NCBI GenBank assembly: GCA_902798915.1
Contig: CADBYM010000004.1
Coordinates: 1-64,000, forward strand
DNA length: 64,000 nucleotides
From: an uncultured Coriobacteriaceae bacterium
GTDB lineage: Bacteria > Actinomycetota > Coriobacteriia > Coriobacteriales > Atopobiaceae
Direction of reading: 5' to 3'
A program made the translations under genes and the position numbers. Under the pieces are notes generated by a model, which searched no databases, was not told the origin of the DNA, and worked only from the letters and a program-made list of their open reading frames with translations. Below, piece by piece: positions 1 to 9,270 of this stretch; within the stretch, counting starts at the first letter, position 1; every line of letters begins with the position of its first letter.

Positions 1-168
1 CCTCGCACACGGCTCGTTGCCATCCCTCCCGCCCGTTCGGATAGCTGCTAAAACGCCAGCCTCGAGACATGTGTTCGGCTGACTTCGAGATTCAACCCTT
101 TCTCGTCAGTCCAACACAGCAGAATTGCATCGCACAACGCGTGAGGTACGGCTTCCTACCCATCTGAA

Positions 169-2682
169 CTACCCGACGACAACCTTGCAGATGACGGTCT
201 TGTTCGCAGCCTTGTAGTTGGCGTTACCGGCGGCGGTTACCTTGATCTTGATCTTGTAGGTTCCCTTCTTTGTCCCCCTCTTCACGGTTACCTTGCCGGT
301 GGTCTTGTTTATGGTGAGACACTTCGCGCTGCCACTCGCCACTCTTGCGTACGTCACTTTGCCCTGATTCTTGGTCACAGTCATCGGCCGCACGACGACG
401 GCTTTCTTCTTTACGGTCGAGTACTTCACAGTGCGCCGGACAGCTTTTGCGACCAACGGGTTTGCCGCCTTGGCAACTACTATCTTGTACGTAACGACCT
501 TTGATGCGCCCTTGTAGTTTGCGTTGCCAGCCGCCGTGATCCTGACCTTGACGGCATAGCTGCCGACCTTGGTGGCCTTTGGTACCGTAACCTTGCCGGT
601 AGCCTTGTTGACCACGAACTTCCTTGCGGTAGTGCCCTCACTTGCATTCGTGTAAGTGACGGTACCCTGAGCACCTGTAACGGTGACATTCTTCGCAGTG
701 ACTGTCGTGGCCGCAGGCTTGTAGTGTGCGGACAGGTACGCCTTGGTTGCCTTCACCGCGACTGGGTTCGCTGCCTTGGCGATCGCAAACGTCACATTCT
801 TGCTTCCTGTGTAATAACCCTTGCCCGTGATGGTCACCGTTGCAGTGCCCGCATTCGTGTTGTTCTTATAGCTCAGTGTGTAGTCGGTACCGTTGACAAG
901 GGTCTTGCCAGCGCACGTGACCGACACCGTCGGCGCAAAGGCCTTTCCTGTGTATACGCGTGAGGCGATGGTGCCCACAGTCGCGCTTGCAATACTCTGC
1001 GTCACGCGTACGGCCAGCTTTGCACTCAGTTGCGGCACTACCTTTGGCGACACCGCAATTGTCGCAGAACCAACACCTACCGCTTGAAGGGTGCCCGTCG
1101 CCGAGACAGACACGACCGAACCGTTCGAGGACGCCCAGGTGAGCGACGATGACGCAAGTTGTGCGCACCTGTTCAGTACGACCTTTCCTCCCAGGCCACG
1201 CGATGAGCCCTTCGTGAGGGTGAGCCCATCGCTCACATCCGCGACAAAGGAGAGGTTGATTCCGCCGACGGCGTCTGGCACCACCGTTACGGTTCGAGCA
1301 ATCGTGCCGTTTAGTGCCTCGGAGGTAAATCCCGTGCCTGAACCCGTAGAGAAGCACTCAACCCAATTCAAGAATCCCATTGCGTCCACAAAGCACGCCG
1401 CAGAGAACGTGGTCACGTCACCATCCACCATATTGGCATAGTGACCAGGAGAATCCGTCCATCCCTGGTTCACCGCTGTCGCATTCGCGTATCCCCACGC
1501 GATGTTCTCGCCTGCAGCCATGAAGCCCTTTGGCCACGCACTGAAGCACGTCGAACCATCGGGTCGCGTATGCGAGTAGCTTGCCGCCAACTCTGCGGCG
1601 CGCTGAATCGCAGTTTGCTCAAGTGCCGCATCCCACTTCAGACTCGCTACACCGACAGCGCTTCGTGCGGAATTGACCATTTCCAGGAGCTTGCGCGCCT
1701 CTCCCTGTTTTGCCGTGCCGACAATCGTGAAGTCGTACCCAGTGAGCTCTGGATCGCTGATTCCATACGTCTCGGACACCATCTTTGGAAACTCTTCGCC
1801 ACCAGTCGTGCACTTGAGCACCGTGCCCGACTCGTCGAGCAAGAAAATCCACGGAAGCTTGACACTGCTCGCGCTGGACTCACCACATCCCCGATACGTG
1901 TCCCACGCCCAATCGTTATACAAATCTGAGCCTTGTTTGGAATAGAATGCCATCCGTGTCGCAGAGACCTCAAAGGCGCTGGCAAATCCAGGCCCTCCCT
2001 CCTCAACGTCCAACACCGCAACGTAGATGTTGGCATAGTTGGACCTCGCCAACAAATCTGCCGCCTGATGCACTGCATTGATGGTGTTTCCGCACGTCGA
2101 GCGACCGACTATAACGACAGTCTTCTTGCCGGCGTACACGGACCGAAGCATTCCCTTGTTTGTCTGCGTGGCTGAATCGTAGAGAGCCACGTCGCTCACC
2201 GCTGAGGATTGGACCGTCAATGCGTACCCTTCACGCAGTGAGGCATGCTCATCGAAGGGATAGTCAACCGACACGGCCACGGCCCCGTCCGAGCCGGCGA
2301 GTGCTTCGGGATCACCAGACTCAACGGGCTGCTCTTCCCCACCAGTGAGTTCCTCAGACGGTAAGACATCCTCCTCGACTTCAGTGATGGGAGCCCGCTC
2401 GACTAGGTCGGTGCCTGTGTCATCGGTCAGCACGCCATCTTCCTCAAGCGGCACATCAGAGACCTCCACCTCCGACGTGATGTCCTCGTCGTCTGGCACG
2501 GGCACTTCGTCCACAGATGATTCCTGTCCACCTTGTAGCGTGGCCCCCTCCGTGAGCATCTCCTCAACCGCAGGACTCACCTCAGAGGTTTCTCCCATGG
2601 CCCATGCAAGCGCTGTGACCGGCAACCCGCCCCACACCATCGATAAGGCCACCACAAACGTAAGGACATTCTTTGCAATCAT
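169..2682 (-). CDS. Secreted CAP/SCP-domain surface protein with Ig-like repeats
   Basis: Predicted secreted protein of 837 residues; function unknown. A signal peptide covers about residues 1-27. An acidic, Pro/Val-rich linker spans about 30-140. A thioredoxin-like region follows (about 185-310) with GRSTCGNT where a CxxC site would be expected. The CAP domain is at about 325-445, with HTRPDG, GENIAWG and GHY carrying the conserved His/Glu residues. A BIG2-like domain (485-560), an Ig-like module (565-636) and two Lys/Thr-rich repeats of about 100 residues end the protein. No LPxTG or C-terminal membrane anchor is visible. The ATG at 2682 is chosen because a purine-rich RBS lies about 12 bases upstream and the signal peptide starts there; a TTG 60 bases further up is the alternative. 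Adhesion or cell-wall binding is inference. Confidence 0.85.
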   Translation of the reverse strand: MIAKNVLTFVVALSMVWGGLPVTALAWAMGETSEVSPAVEEMLTEGATLQGGQESSVDEVPVPDDEDITSEVEVSDVPLEEDGVLTDDTGTDLVERAPITEVEEDVLPSEELTGGEEQPVESGDPEALAGSDGAVAVSVDYPFDEHASLREGYALTVQSSAVSDVALYDSATQTNKGMLRSVYAGKKTVVIVGRSTCGNTINAVHQAADLLARSNYANIYVAVLDVEEGGPGFASAFEVSATRMAFYSKQGSDLYNDWAWDTYRGCGESSASSVKLPWIFLLDESGTVLKCTTGGEEFPKMVSETYGISDPELTGYDFTIVGTAKQGEARKLLEMVNSARSAVGVASLKWDAALEQTAIQRAAELAASYSHTRPDGSTCFSAWPKGFMAAGENIAWGYANATAVNQGWTDSPGHYANMVDGDVTTFSAACFVDAMGFLNWVECFSTGSGTGFTSEALNGTIARTVTVVPDAVGGINLSFVADVSDGLTLTKGSSRGLGGKVVLNRCAQLASSSLTWASSNGSVVSVSATGTLQAVGVGSATIAVSPKVVPQLSAKLAVRVTQSIASATVGTIASRVYTGKAFAPTVSVTCAGKTLVNGTDYTLSYKNNTNAGTATVTITGKGYYTGSKNVTFAIAKAANPVAVKATKAYLSAHYKPAATTVTAKNVTVTGAQGTVTYTNASEGTTARKFVVNKATGKVTVPKATKVGSYAVKVRITAAGNANYKGASKVVTYKIVVAKAANPLVAKAVRRTVKYSTVKKKAVVVRPMTVTKNQGKVTYARVASGSAKCLTINKTTGKVTVKRGTKKGTYKIKIKVTAAGNANYKAANKTVICKVVVG

Positions 2683-2754
2683 GGGAACACCAGCCTCTCT
2701 CTTCCGCGAACAAACATGCCTAAGGGCGACGATTCCTTGCAACCACTTTGTATG

Positions 2755-2789
2755 CTAACAAAAAAACCAGAGCCACATGGACTCTGGTT
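2755..2789 (-). terminator. Rho-independent terminator after tRNA-Ala
   Basis: A 10-bp inverted repeat (AACCAGAGYC type) with a short loop is followed on the minus strand by a run of seven T. It lies directly downstream of tRNA-Ala. Confidence 0.8.
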
Positions 2790-2798
2790 CGAAGATTC

Positions 2799-2874
2799 TG
2801 GTGGAGAATACGGGGCTCGAACCCGTGACCTCATGACTGCCAGTCATGCGCTCTCCCAGCTGAGCTAATTCCCC
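2799..2874 (-). tRNA. tRNA-Ala(GGC)
   Basis: A complete cloverleaf can be folded. The acceptor stem GGGGAAU/AUUCUCC contains the G3-U70 pair that is the identity element for alanine. The anticodon stem CAUGA/UCAUG holds the loop CUGGCAG, giving anticodon GGC. The T loop is UUCGAGC. The 3' CCA is encoded. It has its own promoter and terminator, so it is a single-gene unit. Confidence 0.97.
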
Positions 2875-2893
2875 TTCCGCTTGCGCAAGAAGT

Positions 2894-2922
2894 ACTATAC
2901 GACAATGCCCGCGTTAGGTCAA
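2894..2922 (-). promoter_or_regulatory. Promoter of tRNA-Ala
   Basis: Minus-strand -35 TTGACC (2917-2922), a 17-base spacer and -10 TATAGT (2894-2899). The predicted start is about 12 bases before the tRNA 5' end. A CTTGCGCAAG palindrome sits at the start site. Confidence 0.75.
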
Positions 2923-2991
2923 CAAGAATTTTGGACTTTTTTTCCTTCAACTCACGACCACCCCAAACACATGCCGTACGCACCGCGAACC

Positions 2992-4704
2992 TTAGCGCAT
3001 GCGCTGCGGCTCGATTCGCTCCGCAAGCCATGTGACGACCTCTGCCAGAGGAACATCGGCACGCTCGCCCGTCTTGCGATCCTTCACCTCAGCCATTCCG
3101 TTCTTAACCCCGCGTCTTCCGAGCACGACTTGGTACGGGAAGCCCATCAGGTCGGCATCTGCAAACTTGACGCCCGCACGCTCCTTGCGGTCGTCCACAA
3201 CAACCTCAATGCCACGCTCCACGAGGGCGCGTCCCACCGCGTCTGCCGCCTCCCAGACCTCACCCCTGGTGTCCAGGGGCACGACCTCGACCTCATAGGG
3301 TGCCACGCATACCGGCCACACGATACCCTGCTCGTCATGACTCTGCTCGACCACGGCCTGCAACATGCGACTCACGCCGATGCCATAGCAACCCATCTGG
3401 AACGGCTTCTCCTTGCCGTTCTCGTCCATAAAGGTGGCACCCATGGCCTCCGAGTACTTGGTACCCAGCTGGAACACTTGGCTCACCTCAATGCCGCGAG
3501 CCTCCTTAAGGGGCCTGCCACACTCGGGACACGCATCGCCCTCCTTCGACTCTGCCAGATCAAGCCACTCGTCGACCTCGAAATCAACACCCGGGCAAGC
3601 ACCTTGGATGTGCCAGCCCTCCTCGTTAGCCCCTACGAGCCAACGCTTGGAATCGCGCAGCGAGACGTCTGCCACCACGCGCACGCGCTTGTCCGCCCCA
3701 ATCGGCCCCATGTATCCCTTCACGAGACCATACTCGGCCATCTGTTCCTCGCTCATGGCATCATAGTGGCCAAACACATGCTCCGCCTTCACCTCGCACA
3801 GCTCGTGGTCGCCAGGGAGCAAGCACAGAACCGGGGTCTCGTCCTCGGCAATGATTGCAAAGCTCTTGCGGCAGGCCGCCTCGCTCACGCCCATGAACGC
3901 AGCCAGCGCGGCAATGGTCCCCTCACAAGGTGTCTCAACACGCTCGCACACCGCTCCCGGACCCTCGTCAACGCCGATCTGCGCTCGAGCCGCTTCGACG
4001 TCTGCGGCAAACCCACAGTCGCACCATACGAGCGCCGCCTCACCGGCCTCGGCAAGCGCCATGAACTCTACGCTCGTGTCGCCGCCAATCTGACCCGAAT
4101 CAGCGACCACGGGCAGCGCCCGCAAACCACAACGCTCGCAGATGCGCGCATACGCAACCTTCTGCTCGTCATAGCTCTTCTGCATGCCCGCCACATCCGC
4201 ATCGAAGCTGTATGCATCCTTCATGATGAACTCACGCCCGCGCATGAGGCCAAAGCGCGGTCGGATTTCGTCGCGGAACTTGTCCTGAATCTGATACAGC
4301 GTAACGGGAAGCTGCTTGTAGCTGCGAAGCTCGTTCTTGACGAGGTCGGTAAATGTCTCCTCATGTGTGGGGCCCATCACGAGGTCGCGCTCGTGACGGT
4401 CGCGCATGCGGAGCAGCTCTGGTCCATACACATCCCAGCGTCCAGACTCCTGCCACATCTCTCCGGGGACGACCATGGGGACGAGCATCTCCTGCGCACC
4501 AATCGCCTCCATCTCCTCGCGAATGACCTCCTCGATCTTGCGAATCGAGCGCCATGCGAGGGGCAGATAGCTGTATAGCCCGGCGGAGGCGCGGCGAATC
4601 ATGCCCGCACGCAACAAGAGCTTGTGACTCGCGAGCTCTGCCTCGACGGGATCCTCCTTCAACGTGGGCGCGTATGTCGCGCTCATCTTTGCGTAGTCTC
4701 TCAC
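2992..4704 (-). CDS. proS: Prolyl-tRNA synthetase (bacterial type, with editing domain)
   Basis: Charges tRNA-Pro with proline in the cytoplasm. At 570 residues it has the usual length of the bacterial-type enzyme. Class II motif 2 is seen around residues 142-167 (KFRDEIRPRFG, then MKDAYSF) and motif 3 near QMGCYGIGVSR. Between them, at about 225-390, lies the YbaK-like insertion domain that edits mischarged alanine; a CPECG segment follows. The anticodon-binding domain is C-terminal. The GTG start is preferred over an ATG six codons in, because AGGAAGG lies 7 bases before the GTG. That RBS is inside the end of ispG, whose stop is only 2 bases away, so the two are probably translated together. 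Confidence 0.97.
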   Translation of the reverse strand: MRDYAKMSATYAPTLKEDPVEAELASHKLLLRAGMIRRASAGLYSYLPLAWRSIRKIEEVIREEMEAIGAQEMLVPMVVPGEMWQESGRWDVYGPELLRMRDRHERDLVMGPTHEETFTDLVKNELRSYKQLPVTLYQIQDKFRDEIRPRFGLMRGREFIMKDAYSFDADVAGMQKSYDEQKVAYARICERCGLRALPVVADSGQIGGDTSVEFMALAEAGEAALVWCDCGFAADVEAARAQIGVDEGPGAVCERVETPCEGTIAALAAFMGVSEAACRKSFAIIAEDETPVLCLLPGDHELCEVKAEHVFGHYDAMSEEQMAEYGLVKGYMGPIGADKRVRVVADVSLRDSKRWLVGANEEGWHIQGACPGVDFEVDEWLDLAESKEGDACPECGRPLKEARGIEVSQVFQLGTKYSEAMGATFMDENGKEKPFQMGCYGIGVSRMLQAVVEQSHDEQGIVWPVCVAPYEVEVVPLDTRGEVWEAADAVGRALVERGIEVVVDDRKERAGVKFADADLMGFPYQVVLGRRGVKNGMAEVKDRKTGERADVPLAEVVTWLAERIEPQRMR

Positions 4705-4706
4705 AC

Positions 4707-5774
4707 CTAATCCTTCCTCGAACCGTATCGCTCCTCAATCTCCTTGAAGAGCTCGTCAACCAACTGGCCCTCGTCCACCGTGCGCAACGCCTCGCCATGC
4801 GCAAAGATCACTCCTTTGTGCTTGCCGCACGCGATTCCTATGTCGGCATCACGGGCCTCGCCCGGACCGTTTACCACGCACCCCATCACCGATACGCTGA
4901 TGGGTGCGCGGACGTTCTTCAGTCGACGCTCGACCTCCTCTGCCATCCCAATGAGGTCAACTTGCGTCCTACCACACGTGGGGCAGCTCACCAACTCGGG
5001 CGTCCGCCTCCGAAGACCAAGTGCACCAAGCAGCTCCCAGGCGACACGCACCTCTTCTACGGGGTCGGCCGTCAACGAGAGCCGCATCGTATCGCCAATC
5101 CCCTCCTCCAACAGGACCGCCACCGCAGCACAGTTCTTCACCGTGCCTTGCCGAAGAGTTCCTGCCTCAGTCACTCCCACATGCAGGGGATACGAGGGAA
5201 TGCGCTCGGACAGCATCCTATACGTCTGTATCGTCACCGGAACTGAATGCGCCTTGGCAGAGAGAACCACGTCCGTAAACCCGCGTCCCTCGAAGTGATC
5301 CACGAAGGACTCGCACGAGAGGACCAGGCGCTCTGCCAGCGACAGTCCCTCCATTTGCGCGATTCTCGGATCGAGCGACCCGGCGTTCACACCAATGCGA
5401 ATGGGAATCCCCGCATCCTTAGCCGCGTCTATGACGGCGTCGACACGATTGAGTGAGCCGATGTTGCCCGGGTTCACCCTCAGCGCCGCAGCGCCCCTCT
5501 GTGCCGCCCCTATGGCAAGCAGATAATCGAAGTGGATGTCGGCAACCACCGGAAGGGCTGACTCGGCACAGATGCGCGCGAACGATTCGAGGGCATCGGC
5601 TTGCGGAACCGCCACGCGTATGATCTCGCATCCTGCCTCCGCAAGATCCCCTATCTGCGCGATGGTCGCATCGGCATCCCCGGTATCGGTCGTACACATG
5701 GACTGCACGCTCACCGGCGCACCACCACCGACGGGAACCCTGCCCACCATCACGGTCTTTGTTCTTTGGCTCAT
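4707..5774 (-). CDS. ispG: 4-hydroxy-3-methylbut-2-enyl diphosphate synthase (IspG/GcpE)
   Basis: Catalyses the penultimate step of the MEP isoprenoid pathway, reductively converting MEcPP to HMBPP with a 4Fe-4S cluster. The 355-residue protein begins with a TIM-barrel region (VQSM, then VADIHFDY and RVNPGNIG). The C-terminal cluster-binding domain carries SCPTCGRT and, further on, GCVVNGPGEA, so all three cluster cysteines are present. It lies 3 bases after rseP and two genes from dxr, so two MEP enzymes flank the protease. The spacing suggests a single transcript with pyrH, frr, uppS and cdsA. Confidence 0.97.
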   Translation of the reverse strand: MSQRTKTVMVGRVPVGGGAPVSVQSMCTTDTGDADATIAQIGDLAEAGCEIIRVAVPQADALESFARICAESALPVVADIHFDYLLAIGAAQRGAAALRVNPGNIGSLNRVDAVIDAAKDAGIPIRIGVNAGSLDPRIAQMEGLSLAERLVLSCESFVDHFEGRGFTDVVLSAKAHSVPVTIQTYRMLSERIPSYPLHVGVTEAGTLRQGTVKNCAAVAVLLEEGIGDTMRLSLTADPVEEVRVAWELLGALGLRRRTPELVSCPTCGRTQVDLIGMAEEVERRLKNVRAPISVSVMGCVVNGPGEARDADIGIACGKHKGVIFAHGEALRTVDEGQLVDELFKEIEERYGSRKD

Positions 5775-5777
5775 GTT

Positions 5778-7163
5778 TTACCCCACTACGAATCTCAGTA
5801 CGTCGTTGCGCACAACGATTGTGAAGACAAAGATGAAGAAGGCAATCCCCACGTAGCTGATAGCCGTCTGCACCTTCACGGGCAGTGAACGGCGCGTAAA
5901 GAGCTGGATAAGCTCAATAAGAATCTTGCCACCATCCAGCGGAGGTATGGGAAGCAGATTCATAAAGCCCAGTGACATGGAGATTGCTGCCACAAAAGCA
6001 ATCACGTCAGCAATTCCCGCGGCAGCCGCCTGTGATGCCATCACCGAAATCCCTACGATAGAGCTCGAACTGTCGAGCACCGTCATCGTGTGCTGCGGCA
6101 TGATCAGGCGCAGCGCATACGTCGCCACTATACCCGCATAGTCGAAAGCGCCTTGAGCGGCTTCAGCGAGCGTCAGACGATACGGCTCCATCTGTGGAGA
6201 GATGCCTATCGCCTCTACCTCCTCGCCTTCAGGCAAATCAATACGTAGCTCGTGCTCGACACCGTCACGTTCGATCACCAAAGAGAAGTCCTTCCCGGCC
6301 TCGCGTGCAGCACCGAGCGCATCGGCAAGCTCGGTCCAGTCGCCTACCGACGTCCCTGCGACGCGTATGACCTTGTCACCCGCCTCGATGCCTGCAGCGA
6401 CCGCCAGCGACCCCTCGGACACCTCGCCAACCACGTTGGTATTAATCGGCGTCTGATACTCAGTGGTGTAGTAGACGCCCGTAACCAAGATGAGCGCAAG
6501 CGCCACGTTCACCAGCGCGCCGGCGATGAGAATGACGACCCGCTTGAGGAAGCCACACCCAAGGTACGTATGGGAGCGCTCAAGCTCGAGTTGCTCCTCT
6601 GGATTCGCGAGTTCTCTGGGCTCGCCAGCAACTGTCGATCCCTTCGCATCAAAATCATGCCCGTCGTCGTATTCCGTGAGCAGGTTCGCATCACGAGCAA
6701 GCGTCTCAAAGCACTCCGGATAATCCCTTTGCGTCGGCTTTTCGCCACGTTCCGGGTCGTAGAACGGACGAATGGACGCCCAGTCGCTCAGCGTGACGAG
6801 CAGCTCATATGCGCGTTCGACGTCAACCCCCAGCTCTTCAGCAACCGCCTCACCGCTCACGCGGCCCTCTCGCTGCACAATCGCAAAGGCCGAGGCAAGC
6901 AGTTCGTCATCACCGCCGGGCTCCATGCCGCAGATGCGATTGTAGCCACCAAGCAGTATGGGCGTCACACCCACCTCGGTGCCATGCGAGCGACTCTTGT
7001 GAAAGAGCTTGAAGCGACACGGAAGACCCAGGTAGAACTCGGTAACCCGCACCTTAAACAGACGGGCGGCCACGTAGTGGCCACCTTCGTGCACAAATAC
7101 GATGATGGAGAGCAGCACGACTCCCCAGAACACGGCGGAAAGACCGCCGACAAGCATTTCCAT
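5778..7163 (-). CDS. rseP: RseP-type site-2 zinc metalloprotease with an inserted winged-helix-like region
   Basis: Membrane-embedded M50 protease that cuts transmembrane segments of regulatory or signal peptides. HEGGH (about residues 25-29) and the C-terminal NLLPIPPLDGG motif supply the zinc ligands, and one PDZ domain lies at about 245-315. Odd: between the GGYNR segment (about 72-76) and the TYLGCGFLKR segment before the next membrane helix there is an insertion of about 110 residues. Its first half reads like a helix-turn-helix (EGRVSGEAVAEELGV) and its second half is acidic. The start at 7163 is chosen because GGAGG lies 7 bases upstream. An ATG at 7169 would overlap the dxr stop as ATGA but has GGAGG only 1 base away. 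The gene sits between dxr and ispG, a common order. Substrate unknown. Confidence 0.93.
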   Translation of the reverse strand: MEMLVGGLSAVFWGVVLLSIIVFVHEGGHYVAARLFKVRVTEFYLGLPCRFKLFHKSRSHGTEVGVTPILLGGYNRICGMEPGGDDELLASAFAIVQREGRVSGEAVAEELGVDVERAYELLVTLSDWASIRPFYDPERGEKPTQRDYPECFETLARDANLLTEYDDGHDFDAKGSTVAGEPRELANPEEQLELERSHTYLGCGFLKRVVILIAGALVNVALALILVTGVYYTTEYQTPINTNVVGEVSEGSLAVAAGIEAGDKVIRVAGTSVGDWTELADALGAAREAGKDFSLVIERDGVEHELRIDLPEGEEVEAIGISPQMEPYRLTLAEAAQGAFDYAGIVATYALRLIMPQHTMTVLDSSSSIVGISVMASQAAAAGIADVIAFVAAISMSLGFMNLLPIPPLDGGKILIELIQLFTRRSLPVKVQTAISYVGIAFFIFVFTIVVRNDVLRFVVG

Positions 7164-7165
7164 GC

Positions 7166-8332
7166 TCATACCTCCGCCAGAACCTTGCGTGCGACCTCTC
7201 GCGAGCGGGCATCGCACTCCCTTAGTTGTTCTAGGGTATCTACCCGCTCAACATGCGACTGCTCCATCACAGAGCCCACAATACGCTCCACGTCAAGAAA
7301 ACCACACGCTCCCGCGCGGAACGCGGCGTTTGCAACCTCATTCGCGGCATTCATCGCACAGGGGAGCGTACCCCCGACCCGTCCTGCCTCACGCGCAAGC
7401 CGCAGACAGCCAAAGGCCTCCTCGTCGGCCTCCCCGAAGGTGAGGGGCGGCTCAAAGCACCAATCCTGCGGCTCACAGGGTGCCGCCCAGCGCTCAGGGT
7501 AGCTCATGCCGTATTGAATCGCGATGCGCATGTCCGACGGACCGAGCTGCGCCTTCACGGAACCGTCCGCAAACTCTACCATCGAGTGGACCCTGCTTTG
7601 ACGGTGCACGAGCACGCGAATGTCGTCTATGGGCACGTCAAAGAGATGGTGCGCCTCTAGGACCTCAAGTCCCTTGTTCATGAGCGTGGCACAGTCGATG
7701 GTAATCTTTGCGCCCATCTTCCACGTGGGATGGGCAAGCGCGCGGGCTGCCGTGACGCCACGCAGTTCCTCACGACTCATTCCGTAGAAGGGACCTCCCG
7801 AGCAGGTGAGCCAGAGCCGCCTCACGGTCTCGTGGTCCTCTCCCACCAAACATTGGAATATGGCGCTGTGCTCGGAGTCAACGGGAACCAGCTGGCCTTT
7901 CTTGAGCATCGGCATGAGCAGGTCACCGCCACAAACGATTGATTCCTTGTTGGCGTAGGCAACCGTCTTCCCCGCCTCGATGGAGCGCTGCGCCGCCTCG
8001 ATTCCAGCGAAGCCGACCACGGCAAGCACCACGCAGTCCGCCTCGCTCACGACGCCCAGTTCTGCGCAGCGTCCCTCCCCTACGCACCGGTGCGTTCCAG
8101 CGGGAAGCTCCTGCAGAATGGCATCACTGCCATGGGAGGCATCTGCAACGCCCACCCACGCAGCCCCAAACTCACGTGCCGCGGAAACCAACGCGGCGGT
8201 AGACGAATGCGCACTGAGCGCCACCACCTCAAGCCGGTCGGCGTGCTGTCTACATACGTCAAGCGCCTGCGTTCCAATAGATCCCGTGCAGCCCAAGATG
8301 GCCACACGAATTCTTCGCTGCATATCACTCAC
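7166..8332 (-). CDS. dxr: 1-deoxy-D-xylulose 5-phosphate reductoisomerase
   Basis: Converts DXP to MEP with NADPH, the first committed step of the MEP isoprenoid pathway. The 388-residue protein shows the NADPH-binding GCTGSIG near the N terminus, ANKES, and PVDSEHSAIFQ, which carries metal and substrate ligands. SGGPF and the segment around NKGLEVLEAH are also typical. The GTG start overlaps the cdsA stop by 4 bases (GTGA), so it is probably translationally coupled. It lies in a run with uppS and cdsA, which use isoprenoid or lipid precursors for envelope synthesis. Confidence 0.97.
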   Translation of the reverse strand: MSDMQRRIRVAILGCTGSIGTQALDVCRQHADRLEVVALSAHSSTAALVSAAREFGAAWVGVADASHGSDAILQELPAGTHRCVGEGRCAELGVVSEADCVVLAVVGFAGIEAAQRSIEAGKTVAYANKESIVCGGDLLMPMLKKGQLVPVDSEHSAIFQCLVGEDHETVRRLWLTCSGGPFYGMSREELRGVTAARALAHPTWKMGAKITIDCATLMNKGLEVLEAHHLFDVPIDDIRVLVHRQSRVHSMVEFADGSVKAQLGPSDMRIAIQYGMSYPERWAAPCEPQDWCFEPPLTFGEADEEAFGCLRLAREAGRVGGTLPCAMNAANEVANAAFRAGACGFLDVERIVGSVMEQSHVERVDTLEQLRECDARSREVARKVLAEV

Positions 8333-9270
8333 ACGATTCCCCCCAACAGCAGCACGAAGTACGCGACCACACCCCCAAAGATCATTGAGTCCGTACGGTC
8401 GAGAAGGCCGCCGTGACCCGGGAGCAGGTTGCCCGAATCCTTTACGCCGACGCTTCGCTTTATGCGCGACTCAAACAAGTCGCCCATCACGGCCACGAGA
8501 CCTTCCAGGAAGCCACACGCAAGGCCAATGGGTAAGGTGAGACCGCCAACCCCAAACCATGCGGCGACACACCACACGACGACGGCGCCCACGAGTCCGC
8601 CGAAGAAGCCCTCCCAGCTCTTGTTTGGTGAGGTGCGCGGCGCCATCTTGTGCCTACCGATTGCCGAGCCGACGAGATACGCAAACGAGTCCTCTGCCCA
8701 AACCGAGCCAATCACCACCAACGTGATGAGGGCACCCTCCAGGCCATCGTTGCCGGTGCGAATCAATGCGATGCACGAGAGGGTCACCGACGTATACAGC
8801 GGTCCAAAGACGCTCATGGCGGCATCCGCCATGTTGGCGCGCGGGTTCAGCACGTACCAGATGGCGATGGTGACGAGCAGAACGCACATGAGGCAGAACA
8901 CCATGCGCGTCCCCGAAAGCGCGGCTGCGATGGGAAAGGCAATGGCAGCAGCCAACCCGATAATCTCCGAGGGCCTGCGACCCGCCATGCGCGTGATCCT
9001 AAAGAACTCCGAGCAGCACACCCATCCCATCGCGGCAAGCAGTCCGGCCGTGGAGATAGTGCCGCCCCATATGCAGGCTACGATGAGCAGCACATACACG
9101 ACGCCCGATAGCGTGCGCGTGAGCAGACGCTCGGTCCATCCTCGTGCGCGCTGGCCCTTCAACTCTCCGGCAACGCGGCGCTCCTCCTTCGAGTCGCGCC
9201 TCGTCTCCAATCGCTCGATGCCTTTTTCGAGTCCGACGGCATCGGAGTCGTTCTTGCTCTTTTCGCTCAC
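8329..9270 (-). CDS. cdsA: Phosphatidate cytidylyltransferase (CDP-diglyceride synthase)
   Basis: Integral membrane enzyme that makes CDP-diacylglycerol from phosphatidic acid and CTP for phospholipid synthesis. With the GTG start at 9270 it has 313 residues. An N-terminal hydrophilic segment of about 50 residues precedes several hydrophobic helices. The family signature is complete near the C terminus: SRIKRSVGVKD, then LPGHGGLLDR. The GTG overlaps the uppS stop (GTGA), with GGGGGAG 10 bases upstream. The reading frame continues upstream through uppS, but that part is antisense-like and not used. Confidence 0.95.
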   Translation of the reverse strand: MSEKSKNDSDAVGLEKGIERLETRRDSKEERRVAGELKGQRARGWTERLLTRTLSGVVYVLLIVACIWGGTISTAGLLAAMGWVCCSEFFRITRMAGRRPSEIIGLAAAIAFPIAAALSGTRMVFCLMCVLLVTIAIWYVLNPRANMADAAMSVFGPLYTSVTLSCIALIRTGNDGLEGALITLVVIGSVWAEDSFAYLVGSAIGRHKMAPRTSPNKSWEGFFGGLVGAVVVWCVAAWFGVGGLTLPIGLACGFLEGLVAVMGDLFESRIKRSVGVKDSGNLLPGHGGLLDRTDSMIFGGVVAYFVLLLGGIV

